Part shown: one piece after another, positions 62,343 through 64,000 of the stretch | Layout: each line of letters begins with the position of its first letter | How positions within the stretch are numbered: the stretch's first letter is position 1 | Source of the DNA: Bacillota bacterium | GTDB taxonomy: Bacteria; Bacillota; Clostridia; Acetivibrionales; JAMNXU01 | Assembly (NCBI GenBank): GCA_023623175.1 | Contig: JAMNXU010000033.1 | Span: 1-64,000, forward strand | DNA length: 64,000 nt | Direction of reading: 5' to 3' | The notes under the pieces: generated by a model | Seen by the model: the letters and a program-made list of their open reading frames with translations, nothing else | Told to the model about the DNA's origin: nothing | Databases searched by the model: none | Made by a program: the position numbers and the translations under genes

Positions 62343-64000
62343 ATGAACCATATTATGCTGGGATTATTAAGACACAATGACAATGGTTTTAAAAAATCAG
62401 CGAAATTTGCAGGAATGTCCGATTATGAGTCGAGCAGAAAAAAGGTTCTGAAAGGCAGCGGCAAAGGTGCCAGGAAGCATGGAGGATCAGGCAGGCAAAA
62501 ACACGGATGTTCCGTTTTATATACATGTCACGGGTATAAGCGCCACGCCCGGTACGGAAAAATGGTGAAAAAGAATTCAAACCTGCTAAAGTGGCGGTTT
62601 GATATAAAGGCTTGTCTCTCCGGAATCTTTTGTTCAATTAAGAGCTTTTGCCAAAATTCCGTAAAAAGCTCTGAAGAATATATACAACACTTGTATAAAC
62701 GCGTTCCGGAATTATTCTCGGGTTTGAAAATCAAAAAGAACGACCCGCGGATCACTAAAGCCCTGACTTTCTGCGTCGGCATGACCGTTGTAATCGTGCT
62801 TCTGGGCATAGGAACGAGGGCATATGAATTCAGCATCGACGGCGAAGTCATGGGTTTTGTAAAGGACAAGGCCCTCGTAAGCGACAGGATAGAACAGATA
62901 ATTGCTGATAATGAAAAGCAGTACAATGTAAATATCCATATTCCCAGCAGGGTTTCATTCAAAAAGGTCCTGTTCCATTTCGGGAATAACCTGTCCGAGA
63001 GCCAGGTCGTAAATATTCTCGACTCAAATCTCAGTGTAAAAGCCAACGCATTTTCCATTAATGTTAACGGGATGGATATAGCGTATCTGAAAGACAGGGA
63101 ATCCGCCGAAACGGTTCTGAACAGGCTTAAGGAGCCGTATCTTAAAAGCGGTGTCAGCGAAAAGGATATAGATTTCCTTGAAGACGTGAAAATAATCGAA
63201 CGGGAAATAATGGCCATCAATATAGAAGATGCGGACAACGTGTATAAAAGGCTCGCCGAGGGAAGCCAGGGCGTAAAGAAATATGTTGTCCAGGCAGGGG
63301 ACACCATCTGGGATATTGCTCAGCATTATAACGTAAAAATTGATGACATTAAAAAGGCAAATCCCGGTCTCAACATAGACCGCATTCAAATAGGCCAGCA
63401 AATAAACCTCGCCGTGCCGAGGTATGCCATCAATGTTACTGAGAAAAAGATTACTACATACGAAGAAAAAATTCCTTATGAAGTGAAATATGAAAACACG
63501 GACACGCTGTACCAGGGCCAGGAACAGGTCAAAGTCAGCGGAAGCGAAGGGAAAAAACGCGTAAAGGCGGAAGTTGTATACGTAAATGGCATTGCGGAAA
63601 AAACCGTGGTTTTGCAGGAGGAAGTCCTGCAAACGCCCAAACCACAGGTCGTTTTGAAAGGCACAAAGCAGAGACCCAGTACACTGGCCTACGGCGTATT
63701 CATTAGACCGTCGGGGGGCGCTGTCACATCGCGTTACGGCATGCGGTGGGGAAGCATGCATACGGGCGTGGACCTGGGAGCAGCATACGGCGACCCCATA
63801 AAAGCCGCGGACGGAGGAAAGGTGATTTTTGCCGGCTGGGAGGGTGCGTACGGCCAGCTGATAAAAATAGACCATGAAAACGGTTTTGTTACGTATTACG
63901 GCCATTGCAGCAAACTCTATGTAAAAGCCGGCGACAGAGTGGCAAGGGGTGAAGTGATCGGCGCTGTCGGAACCACCGGCAGGGTCACCGGACCCCATCT
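62343..64000 (+). CDS. LysM/G5/M23 peptidoglycan endopeptidase, 3' end beyond window
   Basis: The frame is open from ATG 62343 (AAGGGAG upstream) to the window end, 552 codons. A long basic, Cys/His-rich N-terminal region (about residues 1-135) precedes one transmembrane segment (139-158, KALTFCVGMTVVIVLLGIG). Outside lie a region with EFSIDGEVMGFVKDK (160-300), a LysM domain (about 313-358, YVVQAGDTIWDIAQHY), a G5-like domain (about 364-440) and an M23 metallopeptidase (about 450 on; TSRYGMRWG, HTGVDLGA, VTYYGHCSKLYVKAGDRV). The HxH of the GPHLH motif is just beyond the edge. It should cut peptide bridges in the wall under c-di-AMP control. Confidence 0.9.
   Translation, partial: MNHIMLGLLRHNDNGFKKSAKFAGMSDYESSRKKVLKGSGKGARKHGGSGRQKHGCSVLYTCHGYKRHARYGKMVKKNSNLLKWRFDIKACLSGIFCSIKSFCQNSVKSSEEYIQHLYKRVPELFSGLKIKKNDPRITKALTFCVGMTVVIVLLGIGTRAYEFSIDGEVMGFVKDKALVSDRIEQIIADNEKQYNVNIHIPSRVSFKKVLFHFGNNLSESQVVNILDSNLSVKANAFSINVNGMDIAYLKDRESAETVLNRLKEPYLKSGVSEKDIDFLEDVKIIEREIMAINIEDADNVYKRLAEGSQGVKKYVVQAGDTIWDIAQHYNVKIDDIKKANPGLNIDRIQIGQQINLAVPRYAINVTEKKITTYEEKIPYEVKYENTDTLYQGQEQVKVSGSEGKKRVKAEVVYVNGIAEKTVVLQEEVLQTPKPQVVLKGTKQRPSTLAYGVFIRPSGGAVTSRYGMRWGSMHTGVDLGAAYGDPIKAADGGKVIFAGWEGAYGQLIKIDHENGFVTYYGHCSKLYVKAGDRVARGEVIGAVGTTGRVTGPH

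Noticed and set aside
1-64000. CRISPR array, prophage or insertion sequence
   Set aside because: No regularly spaced repeats, transposase, integrase or phage structural genes were recognised anywhere in the window.

Overview
The window is one contiguous chromosomal stretch of an endospore-forming, flagellated member of the Clostridia (Firmicutes). The evidence is a spoIIGA-sigE-sigG sporulation locus, a Bacillus/Clostridium-type fla/che operon ending in sigD, the Gram-positive MurT-GatD pair, a Gram-positive division cluster (divIB-sbp-ftsA-ftsZ), and aggaggt-type ribosome sites with many TTG and GTG starts. Base composition is moderate, and protein style resembles Acetivibrio/Thermoclostridium relatives. 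That genus guess is impression only. No prophage, insertion sequence or CRISPR array was seen.

Layout. 1-116: the 3' end of a 5S rRNA and its terminator, closing an rRNA operon to the left. 284-3822: a P-loop ATPase and a large anchored FG-GAP/TPR-like protein of unknown role. 3827-6903 (minus): murT-gatD, which amidate lipid II, with a DUF1638 gene behind them. 7178-11950: division cluster murA'-divIB-sbp-ftsA-ftsZ, in which murA has lost its first quarter exactly at a small palindrome. 12132-13654 (minus): a CPA2-type antiporter with a small PII-like partner. 13868-17665: spoIIGA, sigE, sigG, ylmC/ymxH-type gene and nrdR, with recognisable sporulation promoters. 17680-25251: a PHP phosphoesterase gene (minus), then yifB/comM, dprA, topA and trmFO.

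25443-58033 is a fla/che super-operon of over 30 genes on one strand: flgB-flgC-fliE-fliF-fliG-fliH-fliI-fliJ-motE-like-fliK-flgD-TIGR02530-flgE-flbD-fliL-fliM-fliY-cheY-fliO-fliP-fliQ-fliR-flhB-flhA-flhF-flhG-pilZ-cheB'-cheA-cheW-cheC-cheD-unknown-sigD-fapA-unknown-swrB-like-unknown. It encodes rod and hook parts, the export gate and ATPase, the switch, placement GTPases, a c-di-GMP brake, most of the chemotaxis core and the late sigma factor. motA/motB, cheR and flagellin are not in the window. Oddities are a FlgD carrying five beta-type modules, a CheB without receiver domain beside the PilZ gene, and a perfect Spo0A box just downstream of the predicted operon promoter.

58050-58211: a tRNA-Leu(CAA) with its own promoter and terminator. 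58549-61252: a large glycoside-hydrolase-like gene with its own promoter and terminator. 61458-62051: a GNAT acetyltransferase. 62136-64000: a sigma-A promoter, a ydaO-type cyclic-di-AMP riboswitch and the start of a LysM/G5/M23 cell-wall hydrolase gene that runs off the right edge.

The most interesting items for follow-up are the broken murA at a palindrome, the modular FlgD, the receiver-less CheB next to PilZ, the Spo0A box at the motility promoter, the uncharacterised small genes around sigD, and the c-di-AMP riboswitch in front of a membrane-anchored wall hydrolase with a long Cys/His-rich cytoplasmic tail.
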